A stretch of DNA of 64,000 nucleotides from Rhizopus arrhizus (taxonomy: Eukaryota > Mucoromycota > Mucoromycetes > Mucorales > Rhizopodaceae), in assembly GCA_024220505.1 (NCBI GenBank), contig JAKZZE010000014.1, forward strand, positions 1-64,000, in the 5' to 3' direction. A program made the position numbers and the translations under genes. The notes beneath the pieces were generated by a model that had not been told where the DNA came from, did no database searches, and worked only from the letters and a program-made list of their open reading frames with translations. Positions 9,731-22,500 of this stretch are shown here, piece after piece (the first letter of the stretch is position 1; the number at the start of each line of letters is the position of its first letter).

Positions 9731-10945
9731 TTATATTTGTTGATTGACTTAGTACTTTTTTATATTATAAACCCTAAATATCACAAGTAGAATTTATTTA
9801 ACATAAGATAAAACAATAAAAGGAAAAAGAAACAATTCTATTCTTCTCTTTTAATTTTGACGACGAGAAGTAGGACGAGTGACAGAACGGGTGGTAGATA
9901 TAATGGTATGCTTTCCGATATTTAATGCCTTTTTCTTCATTTCATTTATGTAGCCTTCTTTTTTTTTATTTTTTATGCTTTTATGCCTATGTCTATGATT
10001 TAATAACTTCTATTTCCATGTTCCTTTTTTTTTTAATTACCATCAAAACTCCATCCAAAATATATATCTAATCTTCTCTTATGTATTGCTGTATTCACAT
10101 AAATCACTCTTCGACTATAGCCCAAATAAATTCTATGCATATGTTTCTATGCTTAAAACCTTTTACACGAAACTATTTTTATACCTTTTGTAGCTGTAAT
10201 AAAAAAGAATTGTTTTAAGAGCTTCTAAACAAAGCTTCAGGTTTTGTATCTGTTAAAAAGTTGCGCTGCAAAATGATATGTTATTTGACACCTTCCATTA
10301 TCTCTACAGTGTTATGTTGTTGTTAAAGGAATTTATAACCTTATATACAATATGCTAATCAAAATAAGATTGTTTTTCATTATGAGTACTGAACTTGTAT
10401 TTTTTTTTTTTTTTTTTTTTTTCTACCAAATAAAGACTTTTTTCTACTAAATATTTCATAAAGCATAGGACTAAACAGAATGTAGTTCATATTCTGTGAA
10501 CATACATTAGACACAATGTATATCAACAAACGATCACTATTTACCTTAAAAAAAAAGCTAATTCTTGTTAAATAATTGTAAAAGTATGTTGTTCAAGTTT
10601 CTTCTATAAATCATTAGAATCAAAGGTAAACGGGTTTTTCTTTATCATAACTATTTACTTTTACACTTTCACGGAGCCATGTATTAATCGACCATGGTAT
10701 AATTATAATTCAGGATAAAAGAACAATTTTGATGCAAAGGGGCAAATAACTAAATTAAGGTACAAGGTAAATAATAACAGCTTAATATTTAGCAAGTGTT
10801 TAGAATAGTAAAAATAATTATGAGCCGTAAGAATTTCGTAGCAGGATTACATGAAGAAAGAAAAGAAGTACAATTGGAAGTTTCTTGTACTTTTTGAAAC
10901 ACTTGTAAGTTATAACGATGTCATCCCAGAGCATTTGCTGTATAA
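9731..10945. other. Non-coding, AT-rich spacer
   Basis: No supported gene on either strand: stops are dense in all frames, and poly(T) runs occur near 9960, 10025 and 10400. Possibly decayed retrotransposon interior. Confidence 0.6.
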
Positions 10946-11560
10946 TGGTTAAAATAATAAAATAAAAGGTGGAAACAAAAATAAAGAAACAGTGTAGGTA
11001 CTTTTTGAGACTGATCTTTATTTCAGGTTAAGTTAAAGTAAAAATTATTCTAATTGAAGGCAGGTATTTATATCTTATTGAGTGAGTGGCTTGATATCTT
11101 CTATTGTAAGCGTTCTTCTAATCCTCAGGTACTTTAGCAAGTGGCATCTATAATTATGATTATGAAAGTTTTTCATATATTTTTTTGCATGTCTGTCATA
11201 GATTATCTTTTATTCTGGGAATTCCTCACTGATTTGAATAGCGTTATTTTACGCGTTATTTCAATTATGTGAAAAATTAGCAATATTCCTGATATTGGAT
11301 TGGATCTTGTTATTTTAGTTGATACTTCTTCTTATCAAAGAACTCTCATTAATACAAAACATATTCTAAAAGAACATGTTTAATTGGAATTGATTGTATG
11401 ATCTTATTTAAATAAACTTATATTTTTATTTTATTTAATTATGATCTTGTATTAAGACTTATATTTATGAATGTCAACTACGATCAGTTACTATTCTACA
11501 ACAACAGAATCAAAGGATACATTTAGTCAACAAAAACAGGTTTATAAGAAAGATAACTTA
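10946..11560 (+). repeat. LTR-like repeat, copy 2 (ends approximate)
   Basis: Opens TGGTTAAAATAATAAAATAAAA and contains TACTTTTTGAGACTGATCTTTATTT, matching copy 1 at 8776. A second matching block lies near 11470-11505. It is shorter and more degraded than copy 1; no TATA or poly(A) block is recognised. Confidence 0.4.
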
Positions 11561-11883
11561 GTATGACAACAGTGCAAAAAATTTGTACTATGACTGTTCA
11601 AGTTAAATTTGTACGGTCCATTGCTAGAATAACAGTGAGCTTCACGGTTTTTATTGTTATTCAATTTTTCAATTATATTGTGTCCAGCTTTGTTTTTGCA
11701 ATTTTATTACTGACAGAATCGCATAATCCCAAATTAACCTAGGTTTTACGCACATGTATTAGCTTAAACCTTTTTTCTATCCTGACACAAATGCCAAAAA
11801 CATTGACAGGCTTTGTTTTCTTATTACCACAACAATGCATGGATTTTAGTTCTTTTTTTGGTACTATAATAACTTTTGTATTA

Positions 11884-11978
11884 CAGTCGTTCCAACGCGG
11901 TTTTTTAGAACCAAAGGGCGGCTGTTTTATAACACAAATATACGTAAAATGGCCCGCCCTTTGGCGTTGGAACGACTG
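11884..11978. mobile_element. 95-bp MITE with TA duplication
   Basis: A hairpin-capable element: TA-CAGTCGTTCCAACG at the left and CGTTGGAACGACTG-TA at the right, a perfect 14-bp TIR. A second inner inverted pair is CCAAAGGGCGG/CCGCCCTTTGG. The first 11 bases (CAGTCGTTCCA) equal the tips of the 4.6-kb transposon at 49729-54314, suggesting mobilisation by a related transposase. It lacks coding capacity. Confidence 0.85.
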
Positions 11979-12505
11979 TATGCACGAAAAATTGCTGTTT
12001 TAGATTTTTTTCTTGAAAAAATAAAATAAATATTTTGATTGATCAGATACCTTGAAAACACATGAAAATAAAATGCATATTGTAGATAATTCAACATCTC
12101 GTTTGAGCTATATTATTGCATAGAATCACTCTATAAAAAGTTTAGTATCTGTATGAATTTTTTCAAATATTTTTGGAGACTTCAAGTATTTTTTATGATT
12201 CTTTAAAGTAAAGATGTTTTTGGATGGAAACTTTGAAATAAAAGCTAATAAAAGTCGACGAAAAAATTCCTAAAAATATATCCAAGTAATAGATAGTCTA
12301 TGGGAGCTTTCTTCGTGTGATGGCAAAAAATAAAGCATCTATGTCTAGTAGTATGCTCACATTTGATAGCTTTTAATGTGATATCAAACATGATCAACGC
12401 TGTCGGAATTTGAAGATGACGCCTTTTACTCAGAACTGTACTTAATCAGGTGTACAAAATGTATTTATTATCATTTTTTTTTTTTTTTTTTTTTTTCACA
12501 GTATT
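11979..12505. other. Intergenic, probable promoter region of the ERV46 gene
   Basis: AT-rich DNA with no ORF support. A run of over 20 T lies 10-30 bases upstream of the ERV46 start codon. Confidence 0.5.
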
Positions 12506-13938
12506 ATGGTGTCTAGTTCGTTCATTAAACGTTTTAGAAAGTTGGATGCCTATGCAAAGACATTAGATGATTTTAGAGTTCGTACAGCAACAGGTGGAGC
12601 AGGTACAATGGGAACTGCTTTGTCAGTATAGAAAGCTAGAGCAAGCGTTGTTTTTAGTTACCATCATCTCTGGTCTTTGTATCCTCATTCTTGTCTTGTT
12701 TGAAACCGCTCAATATTTGACACCCATCATGAAACCAGAAATTCTAGTTGACGGTGGAAATATGGAAAAGTTACCAATTAAGTTTGACATCACATTTCCT
12801 CATCTTCCTTGTTATAGTAAATAGAAAGGTTTTATTGATGATTTGTTATTTACGCTATAATATTTAGTGCTTAGTTTGGATATCATGGATGAAAGTGGTG
12901 AACACATTAGTAGCTATGATCATGATGTTTATAAAGAAAGATTGGATCCTAACGGCGAGGTTATTACAGCTGAAAAATCAAATGGTAATTAACATGAGGA
13001 ATATGTTGAAATTAGATATTCAAAGAGAAAATCGTAATAGATTTAAGTAATAGTCAAGCAAAGAATGCTAGAGAGCACAATATGAATGTGCCTGATGACT
13101 ATTGTGGATCTTGTTATGGCGCAAAAGGATCCAATGAATGTTGTAATACTTGTGAAGAAATACAAAATGCTTATTCTGAATTAGGTTGGAATGTTGATCC
13201 TGATAATTTTGAACAAGTAAGATTACAATAACATAATAATTCATACTTATATTATATCCATAGTGTATAAGGGAAGGATGGAAAGAAAAAATAGAATCAC
13301 AGTCTAGAGAAGGTTGTCGTATGCACGGTACTTTATTAGTCAACAAAATCAGAGGTAATTTCCATTTCTCTGCTGGTAAGGCATTTAAACAAAGTGGCTC
13401 TCATATTCATGACATGAGCACTTTTTTACACAACGATAAAAACCAAAATTTTATGCACACAATTCAACATTTGCAATTTGGAAATCATGATTATAACTCG
13501 GAAAAGCAAAAGAGAACAAAATCTAGCGAATTGATTCATCCACTTGAAAACATAAAGTCAGGAAATTCTGAAAGTAAGTCATGTAAATCACTACATTTTA
13601 TTTACTTATTCATATCGGTAGCTGCAATAATGTATCAATACTTTTTAAAAATTGTACCAACAGAATTCAACTTCCTCAGTGGAAAAAGAATTAGAACATT
13701 CCAATATTCTGTTAGCAAACAAGATCACATCGTTAGCTATCTTGATGGTCTTCCTGGTGTATTCTTTATGCTTGATCATTCTCCTATGCGAATTATTTAT
13801 TCCGAGACCAAAACTTCATTAGCAAGTTACTTAACTAGTTTATGTGCTATAATTGGTGGTATATTCACAGTAGCAAGTGTCATTGACAGTATATTATATA
13901 GAGCAGAAAGAATATCGAAACAAAGAAAAGGCATGTAA
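12506..13938 (+). CDS. ERV46: ERGIC-3/Erv46-like COPII vesicle cargo receptor
   Basis: Six exons can be joined without frame error: 12506-12602, 12646-12816, 12868-12984, 13059-13216, 13264-13573 and 13622-13938, giving 389 residues. The N-terminus (KRFRKLDAYAKTLDDFRVRT) and first membrane segment (LVTIISGLCILILVLFE) are diagnostic for the family. They are followed by the luminal Cys-rich block (DDYCGSCYGA, ECCNTCEE), then a second membrane segment near the C-terminus (TSLCAIIGGIFTVASVID). Erv46 works with Erv41 as a receptor for ER-resident and secretory cargo between ER and Golgi. The third intron uses an unusual AAG acceptor at 13058, chosen because it is the only one restoring the AKNAREHN frame. 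The fifth intron (13574-13621) has no stop and would be missed by simple ORF calling. Confidence 0.94.
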
Positions 13939-15098
13939 TAAAAATCATTTCTCACATAATTTTTTAAGATTGAAATATTTTCACGTATCAAAATGTAACT
14001 TAATATTTGAATTGACTTTTATAAAGCAAGTTAAAAGAGGTTCAATACAGCATATGCTTAAAATAAGGTTTCTGGTTTGAATAGATAGCAGTAAGAAAGT
14101 TTAAAGGGATTGGAAAGTGATTATACTAATTGTGGAAATTCTATTACCATTTTTATCTATTTTCTTCAGGTAAAAACCCTTAATTATGAAGAGCAAAGGG
14201 CTTTCAAGTGGTGCTGGGTGTACAGCAATTAGCTTAAAAACGTCTTTAAAGCGATCTTTTAACCAAATAGTCCACAACAAATGACAGTATACTTTTATGA
14301 AAAGTCTCCTGAAATGCATATCTGAGGATAAAAAGCACTTTAAAAAGACTTTTTAATCTAAGACATGATGAAAATTTGTTTTGTAAACTGCTTTAACTTA
14401 GCTCTATTTTTTTTTTTTTGTTTTTGTTTTTCTGATAAGTGCAATTGACCAGTATAATATAATTGCAAGTACTACGTTAAATAATTTTTCATAGAGATGT
14501 AATATTGGAAATATAAGTATTGGTTTGTAAGCTATAAACAATTGTTGTGGAATATTTATAATAAACAAGACATAATCTACATTTCGTTTTGCAAAAATAT
14601 GTGCAATTATAAATGTTTCCTCTGATTTTTTATTTGATTAGAGTTCTGTTATAGGTAGCTTAATGTATTCACTGGCCGTTCTCCATATTTAATATTATAC
14701 GGGATTTGTATACCAAAGTAGCCTTTTTGCTTATTCTGATAAGAACATAGAACAAAAAAGGAAAAAAAAAAGCGCTTGCCCTCTAGTTATCACAATAAGT
14801 CAAAAACAGAAAGAAGAAGAATGTGTTATTATTTAAAGAACAAGTTCTTTATATAATTTTTCTTAACATAGGGGACCCCTCCCCTTCTTCTTTTTTCCTT
14901 CCCCTTCTTTATTGTATGTCTGTGCAGTTGCAGTCTTTTGAGTGGAACAATTACACTGTTTTGTTTGTTTTTTCCTTATCAGGAGACAATAGAAATAACC
15001 GATTGGCGAAACTTTCGTCACACATTAAGATAAATTATATATTTTCATTTCTTACTTTTCTTTTTTAACGGGAAGTAAAAGAGACATTTCCAAAGAAT
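13939..15098. other. Intergenic region
   Basis: No supported gene. A poly(T) run lies near 14407 and a CT-rich stretch (cccctccccttcttctttttt) at about 14876-14900. Confidence 0.6.
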
Positions 15099-18000
15099 AT
15101 GTCTTCTCGGTCTTACTTTGATGAAGAATTAGCTTCCGATTCACAACGATTGTTACTACATGAATCACATTTAGCTTTAGACGACGAAAAAGTTGAGCGA
15201 GTGGAAAAGAAGGTAAATAGTTTGCATCGCAAAAAGGCAAATAGGAATTAAAATAGAAAAAAGGGTTTCAACTGGGTATGCGTTGGTGTTTTGACGATAT
15301 TGGCTCTTGTTGGATTATTATGGACCACATCTATCACCCAACTGCTTTTACAGTGTAACTAGCATTCTCTTTATGTTTGCGTGTGTACGTGCTGTCTTTA
15401 ATTGATATTTTTAGTTATTTCTTCCAACGATGATTTAGTAGAAGAATCGTCCGAGGCTATATCAAAACGTATTGAATTTAATGATGTGTTTAATGCTTCC
15501 TTTACAGTTAAAAGGTCTAGTCTTGTTTGGGTAGAAAATGGTATTAGTAGCTTTTCATAAATAGAAGCAAAAGCTAAACTCAATAATAGATCCAAGAGAT
15601 GGCATTTATACTTACAGAGATCCAGTTTCTAATGATATTTTACTAGAATCGATTGAAGATGGAAAAAGTCAAGTTTTTGTTGAAGCAAAAGATCTTGTAA
15701 CGTATTGATTAATAACATTAATGATTATCATTCTTATTTTGTATTAAATAGAAATTTGGCAATGTTACTCTTGATATCCATTCATTTGACTTATCTCACG
15801 ATGCTGAATATCTCTTGTTTAGAACAAATGTCACTAGTGTAAATATATAATTTCAAATTTCAAAAATGAAATTGTTTATTAACGTTTGATTTATAGCAAT
15901 GGAGGCACTCTTATTTATCTAATATTTATATTTACAAAAGAGCTGATAAAGTACTCTTCCCACTTACAAACCAATCTACAATCAATACTGAACCCAAAAT
16001 TTCTTATGCAGCTTGGAGCCCTACTGGCCATCAAATCGCTTATGTAATGAACAACGATCTTTATGTAACAGATTTAAAAAACCATCAACGAATTACATTT
16101 GATGGCTCAAAGACTGTATTTAACGGTATACCTGATTGGGTATACGAAGAAGAAGTATTGGCAACCAATTTTGCTTTGTGGTGGTCCCCAGATTCAAGCC
16201 ACATTGCCTTTTTAAAACTGGATGAAACTCAAGTCCCTGAATATCATTTACAACTTTACACTGAGTCCAACACAAGTTATCCCAAGCAAACGGATATTCG
16301 ATACCCAAAAGCTGGTTCACCCAACCCTATTGTCTCTCTTCATGTATATTCTCTCTTGACAAGCAATACAATCGATGTGATCAACAACACTCACTCTGTT
16401 GGATTTAAACACTTTGAGAACGAGGACCGTTTAATTATTGATGTCACTTGGTCTACAACGACTCATAATCATCTCTTGTTCAAGGAAACAAATCGAATTC
16501 AGGATCATCAGCTCACTAACATTGTCGTTTTGAGAGATAAAGACATTAACCTTTTTACAGTTCATAATATTCAAGAATATAAGCCAGCAGATGGTGGTTG
16601 GATAGATGTAGCTCAATCCATGGTTTATTTACCTTCCAATAAGAGCTTACAATTCCTTGATATCATCGACAACGACGATGGTTTTCCTCATCTGGCTATT
16701 GTCACTGTAAAAAAAAATTATCGTGCACATGTGTCTTGGTTAACTACAGGTGAATGGGAAGTTGTTTCTGGGACAGTCGAAGTAGATGCAGCTCGTCAAT
16801 TGATGTAAGGGTTTTGTTTTATTCTCATCTAAATCATGCACTAAATGTTAGTTTGTCGTAGTCATTATATTTCAACAGAAAGATCACCTTATGAACGTCA
16901 TTTGTACAGCATTTCTTTAAAGGACTTGGACAAGACATGTCTGACTTGTCCCAGCCATCCCGAAGAGCATGCTTATTATGCTGCTTCATTCTCTCCCAAA
17001 TCTAGTTATTATATTCTATATTATGAAGGGCCAGGCATCCCCAATACAGTTGTCAAGAAAGTGAATGACAGTTCATTTAGATCGGTTTTGGAAGATAATT
17101 TGGATTTAAGATTACTTTTAAACGAATACGATCTTCCAAAAACACATATGAAAGTTGTCACTAACGGTGGTATTGGTAAATAGTGCTCATTGGGATATGC
17201 GTATTTTTAATACTCAATGATATATTAGAAATGACTGCAATGGAAGTCGTTCCACCTGATTTTGATGCAACAAAGAAATATCCAGTCTTATTTCACGTCT
17301 ATGGTGGACCTGGATCACAGCTTGTATCTTATAGATTCGAATTAAGTTGGCAAACATTTGTAGCCAGTCAATTAGGCTTTATTGTTGTTACTGTAAACAC
17401 AAATCACATATAGAAATAGAGAGAAGGAAAGAGAGATGAACTTAAATGAATTGCTTTTATAGGTCGATGGACGCGGTACAGGATTTAAAGGAAGAGATTA
17501 TCGTGTGGGTGTCAGGGGTAGATTAGGAGAACTTGAAGTGATTGATCAAGTCAGTGCTGGCAGGTAAAACATACACACATTTCATAACATGAATGTTTTA
17601 TTGAAATAATACAGACATTGGGCCAAACTGGAATATGTTGATAAATATCGTATGGCGATCTGGGGCTGGGTAACATAATAATAGTAGAACTAGATTACAT
17701 GTTTAACCATTCACATAGTCTTATGGTGGTTATATGACTACCCGAGTCATTGAAGCTAATGATGGTGTGTTTTCTACTGGAATGGCGGTTGCACCTGTAA
17801 CAGATTGGCGTTTTTATGGTAATAAAGAAATCAAATGGGTAATGCATCGCTTTTTTAACCTTGTGAATGCGCAGATTCTGTTTATACTGAAAGATATATG
17901 AAAACTCCTGAATTAAATCCTGATGGCTATGTGAATAGCGCAGTTAAAAATATGACAGGATTCAGAGATAGTAAATACTTGATCGTACACGGAACTGGAG

Positions 18001-18350
18001 ATGATAATGGTAAATAATAGGGTTGATTTTAGCATAATTTTGTTGCTTATTCCCTTTCGTAGTTCATTTTCAACACAGTGCTACCTTGGTAGACAAGCTT
18101 ACTATGGCAGATATTCACAATTATCGTGTTCAGTTTTTTACTGATAGCAACCATGCTATCAAATATCATAACGCTAATAAGAATGTATACTATTTATTAA
18201 CAGAATTCCTTTTAGAAAGGTAAAAGGCGAATCACATAAACATGGAATGCATTTTGCTAATATACTACTTTTAGCTTTGGAGGAAATGAATATAGACACA
18301 TATACACAGAAACAAATGGTAAATTTTCTGGTCCTTTACCTCATGAATAA
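15099..18350 (+). CDS. Type II membrane dipeptidyl aminopeptidase (DPP IV family, S9B)
   Basis: A multi-exon gene with introns of about 45-70 nt. Exon 1 encodes a short acidic cytosolic tail; exon 2, from 15264, encodes the single membrane anchor ([17 protein letters not shown]). The beta-propeller lies in the middle (for example 16047-16808), then the alpha/beta-hydrolase domain with [27 protein letters not shown] and the nucleophile elbow GW-SYGGY split by an intron near 17700. The catalytic Asp is probably in VHGTGDDN (about 17990) and the His in DSNHAIKYH (about 18150). Fungal relatives (Ste13, Dap2) remove X-Pro or X-Ala dipeptides in Golgi or vacuole. Which of these it matches cannot be decided. 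The first intron acceptor is AAAAAAG, chosen because it keeps the membrane segment in frame. Confidence 0.92.
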
Positions 18351-18588
18351 TGCTTTTTTCAAAGAAATAAAAGTGCTGTAATACTTTTTAAATCAAAGCC
18401 GTTTTGAAATGGGATTTCCAAATAAGGTATATGACTATTCTTCAAGTGCGGGGATTTTATTCTCGTGTGTCACGAAAAGAAAAGGTGGAGAACAGACAAT
18501 AGGGAAAAGAGAGACAAAGAGACAGAAAGGGCAACTAAATGAGTGCCGAAGAAAGAATGTGATGACATCCTCTTTCGAACTGAACATT

Positions 18589-19211
18589 ATGGTAAGCAAT
18601 ATGAATGATTTCTTTATATTTTAATGGAGAGAGAGTGATGGATGGATAAATAAACAAACGGATGAATCATTTTATTACTTTTTTTTTGTATATGGCATGG
18701 AACCAGCTTGACCTCATTTAATTTTATACAACTTTATTTCATTCACACATCACCTCTCTTTTTTTTTTCAACTCTTTTTACTTTAATTGAAACATTAAAA
18801 AAAGCAACTTTATTATAGGCTGACGCTTCAACTGTCACTATCAGAACTCGCAAGTTCCTCACCAATCGCTTGCTTCAACGTAAGCAAATGGTTGTTGATG
18901 TGATTCACCCTGGACTCGCCAACGTTTCCAAAGATGAACTCCGCGCAAAGATTGCTAAAATGTACAAGGCTGAAAAGGAAGTTGTCTCTGTCTTTGGTTT
19001 CAAGACCCACTTTGGTGGTGGAAAGACCACTGGCTTTGCTTTGATTTATGACAATTTGGAAGCTTTGAAGAAATTTGAACCCAGATACCGTCTCGTTCGC
19101 TACGGTCTTGCCGAACCTCCTAAGGGTGGTCGTAAGCAACGTAAGGAAAAGAAGAACCGTGAAAAGAAGTTCCGTGGTGTTAAGAAGACTAAGAAGGTCA
19201 GAAAGGAATAA
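18589..19211 (+). CDS. RPS24: 40S ribosomal protein eS24
   Basis: The start codon forms its own end of exon 1 (18589-18591), followed by a 227-bp intron (18592-18818) and exon 2 (18819-19211). The product has 131 residues, the normal length. It begins [19 protein letters not shown] and contains the conserved [20 protein letters not shown] and [19 protein letters not shown]; the tail is very Lys/Arg-rich. eS24 is a structural protein of the small ribosomal subunit and acts in pre-40S assembly. An intron directly after the ATG, longer than others here, is a common layout in ribosomal protein genes. Confidence 0.97.
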
Positions 19212-19782
19212 AAATCATGTATTTTTCTTTTGCTTTTGTAATAAAAAATAGAGTTGATCTTATTGGAATTTTGGATAATACAGCAGGGATGATGGGTTAC
19301 TTACGATGACAAACTACCAACATGTTCTCTCCCTTTTTTTTTTTTTTTTTTTTCAAATACAACAGTAAGGAGCCAAAGCGTGTTGAATGTAGTCAATGTC
19401 TTGGCAAAAAGGCTTACCCCTCTGAGAGGAGATAATATTTTCCTTTCCCTTCATGCAGTCTCAGGGATTTTACACCTTTCATGCACATTTTTAAAAAGTG
19501 AAAAAAGGGACAACTAAAAAGAGAGAACAGTATGATTATGCATTTAATTATATTAACCCGGATCAAATAAGAAAAAGAGAGGTGGTGTATCTAATAAGTG
19601 TACATAGACATTATGAAAATAATTCATTATGCGGCCGGCGCACTGTATCCACAAATAAATTCTGAACATAGCAAATCTTCACTATCTAATGGTATTGACC
19701 CAGGCGACACTAAACAAACTCTAGCTAATAACCGTCTTAACCTTTGATGAGAACTTCGACATCCAGCTATAGTAATTCCATG
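19212..19782. other. Intergenic between convergent genes
   Basis: Contains the 3' ends of eS24 and the Sel1-repeat gene and a run of about 20 T near 19336. No gene seen. Confidence 0.6.
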
Positions 19783-21614
19783 TTAGCTATATGCAAATGC
19801 ACAGTATATACTCATTTTACCAATAGCTGCTTTTTCAAACCAGACAGTAGCCTTTCCAAGATCTACTTCACATCCCAACCCTTTTTCATAACAATTGGCT
19901 AAATGATACTGAGCTGCAACGTGATCTTGTTCAGCAGCCTTCAGGAACGATCTAAATGCTAGCTCGAGGTTTTTTTCTACTCCTAAACCTGTCTGGAAAT
20001 GAAGTCCCAATTTGTCAAGGGCACGTGCATGATTTTGTACAGCGGCTTGCTTGTACCAAAAAACAGCTTTTTGGTTATTTTGTTGAACGCCAATACCATT
20101 TGCATAACAGAATCCCAAGTTGCACTGAGCCCAAGAGTTATTTTGACGTGCAGACTTGTGATACCAATAGACAGCACGAGGGCAATCTTTTTTGACACCA
20201 AGGCCTTCCTCATAACAGAAGCCAAGTGAATTTTGGGCTAGTGCATTTCCTTGTTCGGCGCTTTTACGGAACCACTTGACAGCCTCACGTTCATTTTTGG
20301 GTACACCTATACCATTTCTGTAGCAGTATCCAAGGGAGAGTTGCGCAGGTGCATGATTTTCCTTGGCACTGAGCATATACCAAAAGACAGCTTCTTCTTC
20401 ATTTGCAGAGACACCAATACCATTTTGATAACAGTAGCCCAAGGAATGATAAGCAAAAATATTTCCTCTTTCAGCCGATCGTTTATACCACTTCACGGCT
20501 TCTTCTTCATTCTTTTCTACGCCAATGCCGTTTTGATAGCAAAAGCCAAGATTATGTTGAGCCCTTGCATGGCCTTGAATAGCCGCCCTTCTATACCAAT
20601 AAGCTCCGCGTATGTCATCCTTTTGGACCCCAATTCCATTTTGGAAACAATAGCCTAGGTTACACTCAGCCCAGGGGTAGCCTTGGTCTGCAGATTTCTG
20701 ATACCAAAAGGTAGCCTGATTAAAGTCCTGATCGACTCCTATCCCATCTTCATAGCAGTAACCAAGTGAGTTTTGAGCAAAGGCATTTCCTTGTTCTGCC
20801 GAGAGGCGATACCACTTGACAGCCTCCTGAACATTCTTTTCGACTCCGATTCCGTCTTCATAACAATAGCCGACATTATAGATCGCCACGGTCTCACCCT
20901 GAGCGGCAGCGAGTCGGTACCAGCGCATGGCCTCCGCTTCATCCTTAGACACTCCAAATCCTTCACCGTAACAGTAACCAAGAATGCCTTGACCTCGCGC
21001 GTTGCCTTGATCAGCACTTGCCTTGTACCACCGGAAAGCGGCCTTCTCATCCTTAGGCATCCCCACACCGTCATGGTAACACACACCCAGTGCATATTGG
21101 GCCGAAGGGTCCGCATCGAGTGTAGCAGCTTGAACGATCCAGTCCACCGCATTAGGACATTGCTTGACCTTCTCTGCCCACTCTTCGGCTTCGACTCGAT
21201 TTATCCTAACTCTTGGCCGACCATATTTTCTTAAAAAGGCTAAACGAGCCATGGCCAATCCATCTCCTCTTTTAGCCGCCGACAGATAACAAGTCTCGGC
21301 CTGAACAAAATCTCTAGGTAGACCGAATCCAAACTCATAACAAAATCCAATCACTCCTTCGGCTTGCTTGTAATTGCAGGCCAGTGCTTTGGTGTAATAA
21401 TAAATAGCTTTTTCTCGATTCACAGGATATCCTTTTCGACCAAATAGATAACAGTTGCCCTTTCAAAATGATGTTGACCATCGTCTGAAGATGGCAATGA
21501 GGACGATTGACTTGAAGAAGACAACATATTAGAATATTGGTTTGAGTGTCTTATTTTAGATAACAGTATTTCCTTTGAACGATAAATTATATTTGAAGAA
21601 GAAAGAGGAGACAT
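19783..21614 (-). CDS. Sel1-like repeat protein (about a dozen repeats), one apparent frameshift near 21464
   Basis: The main frame (21423-19783) encodes about 546 residues made almost entirely of Sel1-like repeats of about 36 residues with the pattern A..LGYCY..GIGV.K...EAV.WY..SAEQG. The likely start is 21614 (MSPLSSSNIIYRSK), giving a Ser-rich N-terminus. That frame runs into the repeats only if one base is missing around 21464: the upstream frame ends ...GQHHFE, while KGNCYLFGRKGYPVNREKA continues one base out of phase. I found no GT-AG intron that fixes this, so it is either an assembly/homopolymer error (three A instead of four) or a real lesion. Sel1 proteins are scaffolds, for example in ERAD or chitin synthase activation; the partner of this one is unknown. 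No signal peptide is visible. Confidence 0.85.
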
Positions 21615-21615
21615 T

Positions 21616-21647
<32 letters not shown>

Positions 21648-22401
21648 AAAGTTACCATTAAAAAAAAGGGGGGGGGAGCGGATTCAAAAAAAGATAACTT
21701 TTAATAAAGGGGGAGGAAAGAACTCAAATCATAATAGTTGTTATTTCTCCTCATTTGTGTGTGTGCGTTTCTTTGTATTTAATTCTGCTTTTTATTTATA
21801 ATCCTTAAATGCATACTCCTTTTTTTCCTTACTCCTTAAAAGAGATGATGTCTATTCTTAAGTCCTGTTTCAAATCAGATAATAAAAGCTAAATTAGAGC
21901 CATTGTAAAATCAATACTCTTTTATATAATATAACAATGAAAAAGCGCATTTTTTGTATAAAATAAAGGGATTTTGCGTTTAAAAAGGGGAAAGAACTTT
22001 TATTTTAAATACCGACTTTTAACAATAGAGTGGTTCAAATCACGATTCATTAAAGAATCTATGCATGATTAAAGTAATCTGTTTATAGTCTACTTTATCA
22101 AAGACCTTGTTATTATTCAAGCTAGTCTATACTTTAGAATCAGAAGATAAGAATCTTTACATAAACTTACTTGGTAACAGATTACGCTAAAGATAAAATA
22201 GACTACCTTGGCAACAGCTATCCAATCATTTCATTAAATGATCCCATCCCTTTTGGTTCATAACCAGGAATAGATGTAAAAAAAAGCTAGTTTTGCAGTA
22301 CAAGATCAATTATAAATTTTGATTGGTTATTATTAAGCATCACCAAGGACATAGTTTATTATTAGAAAGTACATTTAGTAGAATATGTATATAGAATATA
22401 T
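21615..22401. other. Intergenic, upstream region of the Sel1-repeat gene
   Basis: A purine-rich tract (21616-21680, aaaaagaaaagaaaa followed by gggggggg) lies directly upstream of the Sel1 gene start. No gene seen. Confidence 0.55.
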
Positions 22402-22500
22402 TTAATTTTTTGGCTTGTGTCTCTTTGGACAATTCCATGCTATATGACCAGTTACACCACAGAATGAACAGCCAGAGTTCTGTTGATTTGATTGAGCCAT
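22402..22500 (-). CDS. Very small CCHC zinc-knuckle protein (32 aa)
   Basis: An ORF from ATG at 22500-22498 to TAA at 22404-22402 encodes 32 residues, MAQSNQQN followed by CSFCGVTGHIAWNC, a perfect C-X2-C-X4-H-X4-C knuckle, and a basic tail KRHKPKN. A TATA-like element lies about 60 bases upstream. Alternatively it is the last exon of a longer gene: a pyrimidine-rich stretch ending TTCAAG precedes it at about 22516. Zinc knuckles bind single-stranded RNA or DNA and occur in Gag, splicing and Gis2-like proteins. No retrotransposon remnants are visible around it. Confidence 0.45.
   Translation of the reverse strand: MAQSNQQNSGCSFCGVTGHIAWNCPKRHKPKN

Noticed and set aside
11791..12003. 70-codon open frame overlapping the MITE
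   Set aside because: It spans the MITE palindrome and has no protein-like features.
13574..13621. Continuous reading of ERV46 through 13574-13621
   Set aside because: The segment starts GTAAGT, ends GGTAG, has no stop by chance and interrupts the conserved membrane-proximal region; it is an intron.
15213..15270. Frameshift at an A6 run at the start of dipeptidyl aminopeptidase exon 2
   Set aside because: Using AAAAAAG as the acceptor (exon from 15264) restores the membrane segment in frame.
19956..21234. Plus-strand open frames within the Sel1-repeat gene
   Set aside because: Shadows of the repeated codons on the other strand.
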